A stretch of 40,157 nucleotides of DNA from an uncultured archaeon (GTDB lineage: Archaea > Iainarchaeota > Iainarchaeia > Iainarchaeales > Iainarchaeaceae), in the NCBI GenBank assembly GCA_902386385.1, contig CABMIU010000022.1, positions 1 through 40,157 on the forward strand, read 5' to 3'. The notes below the pieces were generated by a model. It ran no database searches. It was not told the DNA's origin and saw only the letters and a list, made by a program, of their open reading frames with translations. A program made the translations under genes and the position numbers. The first letter of the stretch is position 1; each line of letters begins with the position of its first letter. Shown here one piece after another: positions 38,745 to 40,157 of this stretch.

Positions 38745-40157
38745 ATGGAACCTGAAAAAGGCCGAAAGATAATTTCTTATGGCCTTGTTGATATCTTCGA
38801 GGGCTTTCCTTTCCCTTATTATGAGGTGAGACCCCTGGCTTTTTCTCCCGAGGAGGAGGAGATATTCGACTCGCTTTACCGCCTCATACTCGGCAGGGCA
38901 AGCATCGACGAGCTCCTTTCGGCCAAGCAGAAATATTTCTCGAAGGATTTTGCCGGCCAGTTCAGGGAAAAGGTAGCTGTGCCTGTAACTTATCTCGGTG
39001 CCCTGGACCGGATGCCGACCCCTGATGAAATGTCCTCGCTGAAGGCATCGCTTTCAGGCATCCTTGCTTCTTACCTCGCCTGCATAAAGGCCCCTAAGGA
39101 ATTCGCGGACATCCTTCTTGGACTTTCAATAGGCTACGGCAAGCTTTCGCCACTGCTCGAGGACCCGAACCTGGAGGAGATAATGGTCAACGGCTATGAC
39201 ACGCCGGTTTTTGTGTATCACCGGACATTGGGGCCGTGCAAGACCAACATCGGTTTCCCCGTGAGGAAGGACCTCGACAATATCCTGCAGAAAATAGCCG
39301 AAACCGTGGGCAAGAAGCTTGATGACGAGAACCCTTTGCTTGATGCGCGGCTTTCTGACGGCAGCAGGGCCAACGCAACCCTTGGGTCCGTGACGCTTTC
39401 AGGCCCCACTCTTACTGTCAGGAAATTCTCGGTTGTGCCCATGAGCATAATAGAGCTGATTGCGAGCGGCACAATGTCTCCTGAGGTTGCCGCTTTCCTG
39501 TGGGTTATTGTGGACGGGCTGGGCATAGAGCCGTTGAATGTAATCATCACCGGCGGCTCCGGCTCCGGCAAGACAACAACCCTTAATGCAATTTCGTCTT
39601 TCATGCGTGCCTCGGAGAGGATTGTCTCGATTGAGGACACGCCGGAAATCCAGCTCTGGGGCCGGGAGAACTGGGTCCAGATGGAGACAAAGCAGGGGCT
39701 TCGCGGCAGCCGCGGGATTGAGATGGACGACCTCCTCAAGAACGCGATGAGGATGAGGCCCGACCGCATGATACTTGGCGAAGTGAGGGGCGCGGAAGCG
39801 GGCACGCTTTTCATTGCAATGGACACCGGCCATAATGGATGCGTAGGCACGATGCACAGCAACTCCGCGAAGGAGATGCTGCTGCGCCTGCGCTCCGAGC
39901 CAATGAACGTGCCGGAGCAGCTTCTCCCCCTGTTGGACATTATAGTGGTGCAGGCGAGGACATACATTAAGGGCAAGGGCATACAGCGCAGGGTCTCCTC
40001 CATCACCGAGGTCAGCTCAATGGAGAGGCAGGCGCTCCTCAACTGCATTTACGAATGGGACAGGAACTCCGACAGGATAAAGCGCACCGATGTGCCTTCA
40101 GGGGTCATCGAGGCCCTGGCAAACAAGGTTTCAAAAACCAAGAAGGACATTGAGCAG
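38745..40157 (+). CDS. Type II/IV secretion-type ATPase (GspE/FlaI family), partial
   Basis: Motor ATPase for pilus, archaellum or secretion assembly; the gene runs off the window end after 471 codons with no stop. Motifs: LEDPNLEEIMVNGYDTPVFV (N-terminal N2 domain), Walker A TGGSGSGKTTTLN at about 269-281, the Asp box SIEDTPEIQLWG, Walker B RMRPDRMILGEVRGAEA and the His box GTMHSNSAKEMLLRLRSEP. This is the full core of a secretion ATPase of the archaeal type. The N-terminus (PEKGRKIISYGLVDIFEGFPFP) is typical of archaeal pilus ATPases. It could power the LamG pilin-type protein of this window, but the two are 32 kb apart. Confidence 0.93.
   Translation, partial: MEPEKGRKIISYGLVDIFEGFPFPYYEVRPLAFSPEEEEIFDSLYRLILGRASIDELLSAKQKYFSKDFAGQFREKVAVPVTYLGALDRMPTPDEMSSLKASLSGILASYLACIKAPKEFADILLGLSIGYGKLSPLLEDPNLEEIMVNGYDTPVFVYHRTLGPCKTNIGFPVRKDLDNILQKIAETVGKKLDDENPLLDARLSDGSRANATLGSVTLSGPTLTVRKFSVVPMSIIELIASGTMSPEVAAFLWVIVDGLGIEPLNVIITGGSGSGKTTTLNAISSFMRASERIVSIEDTPEIQLWGRENWVQMETKQGLRGSRGIEMDDLLKNAMRMRPDRMILGEVRGAEAGTLFIAMDTGHNGCVGTMHSNSAKEMLLRLRSEPMNVPEQLLPLLDIIVVQARTYIKGKGIQRRVSSITEVSSMERQALLNCIYEWDRNSDRIKRTDVPSGVIEALANKVSKTKKDIEQ

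Noticed and set aside
1-40157. CRISPR array or transposase-type insertion sequence
   Set aside because: No regularly spaced direct repeats and no transposase-like protein were seen; the only coding mobile elements are the two inteins.

Overview
This window looks like a chromosome segment from an archaeon, most likely an uncultured DPANN-type lineage such as the Diapherotrites; the lineage is an inference. The genes are archaeal versions throughout: eS19, eL39, eL31, eL20, eS17, aIF6, prefoldin alpha, FtsY, RNase P Rnp4, DnaG with a TOPRIM domain, Hjc, NurA/HerA, Rad50, RpoK, aEF1B, Pth2 and a class I CCA enzyme. The four tRNAs lack encoded CCA and one carries a bulge-helix-bulge intron. TTG and GTG starts are frequent. 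Genes that begin a transcript mostly have a TATA box about 24-29 bases before the start codon, which suggests leaderless mRNAs; internal genes tend to have GGTGAT- or GGTGG-type ribosome binding sites.

Layout. 1-5.3 kb, minus strand: translation cluster eS19, PDCD5, eL39, eL31, aIF6, eL20, prefoldin alpha, ftsY, several members with long charged extensions. 5.3-7.4 kb, minus: LamG pilin-like protein, Rnp4, ACT-domain protein. 7.6-9.5 kb: a tiny ORF, tRNA-Gly(UCC) with intron, tmk, tRNA-Gly(GCC), tRNA-Val(UAC), and truncated tRNA 3' ends joined to stem-loops. 9.5-14 kb: membrane protein, DnaG-DUF167, a GHKL ATPase/STAS-like pair behind an inverted repeat, Hjc. 14-19.2 kb, minus: a tandem-repeat coiled-coil membrane protein with an anchored partner, a permuted GTPase, Pth2, a hypothetical protein and a methyltransferase-like protein. 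19.4-26.5 kb, plus: ferredoxin, NurA, two phosphatase-like proteins lacking the P-loop arginine, and HerA split by two inteins placed exactly at Walker A and Walker B. 26.6-30.6 kb: winged-helix-like protein, DedA, a 5'-truncated Cys-rich pseudogene and a 504-residue orphan. 30.7-33.9 kb: RpoK-eS17, Rad50, aEF1B with a Zn-ribbon protein, tRNA-Arg(UCG). 34-40 kb: HtpX, LemA, two small membrane proteins, a TrmB-like regulator with a palindromic operator, the CCA enzyme and a secretion/pilus ATPase that runs off the window.

Together this is mostly translation, tRNA maturation and DNA end processing (HerA-NurA, Rad50, Hjc). The parts least explained by known families are: the intergenic elements that couple a tRNA 3' fragment ending at the T loop to a hairpin; the NurA/pseudo-phosphatase/HerA gene order with two inteins in the ATPase core; the GHKL/STAS-like pair in an organism expected to lack sigma factors; and several orphan proteins.
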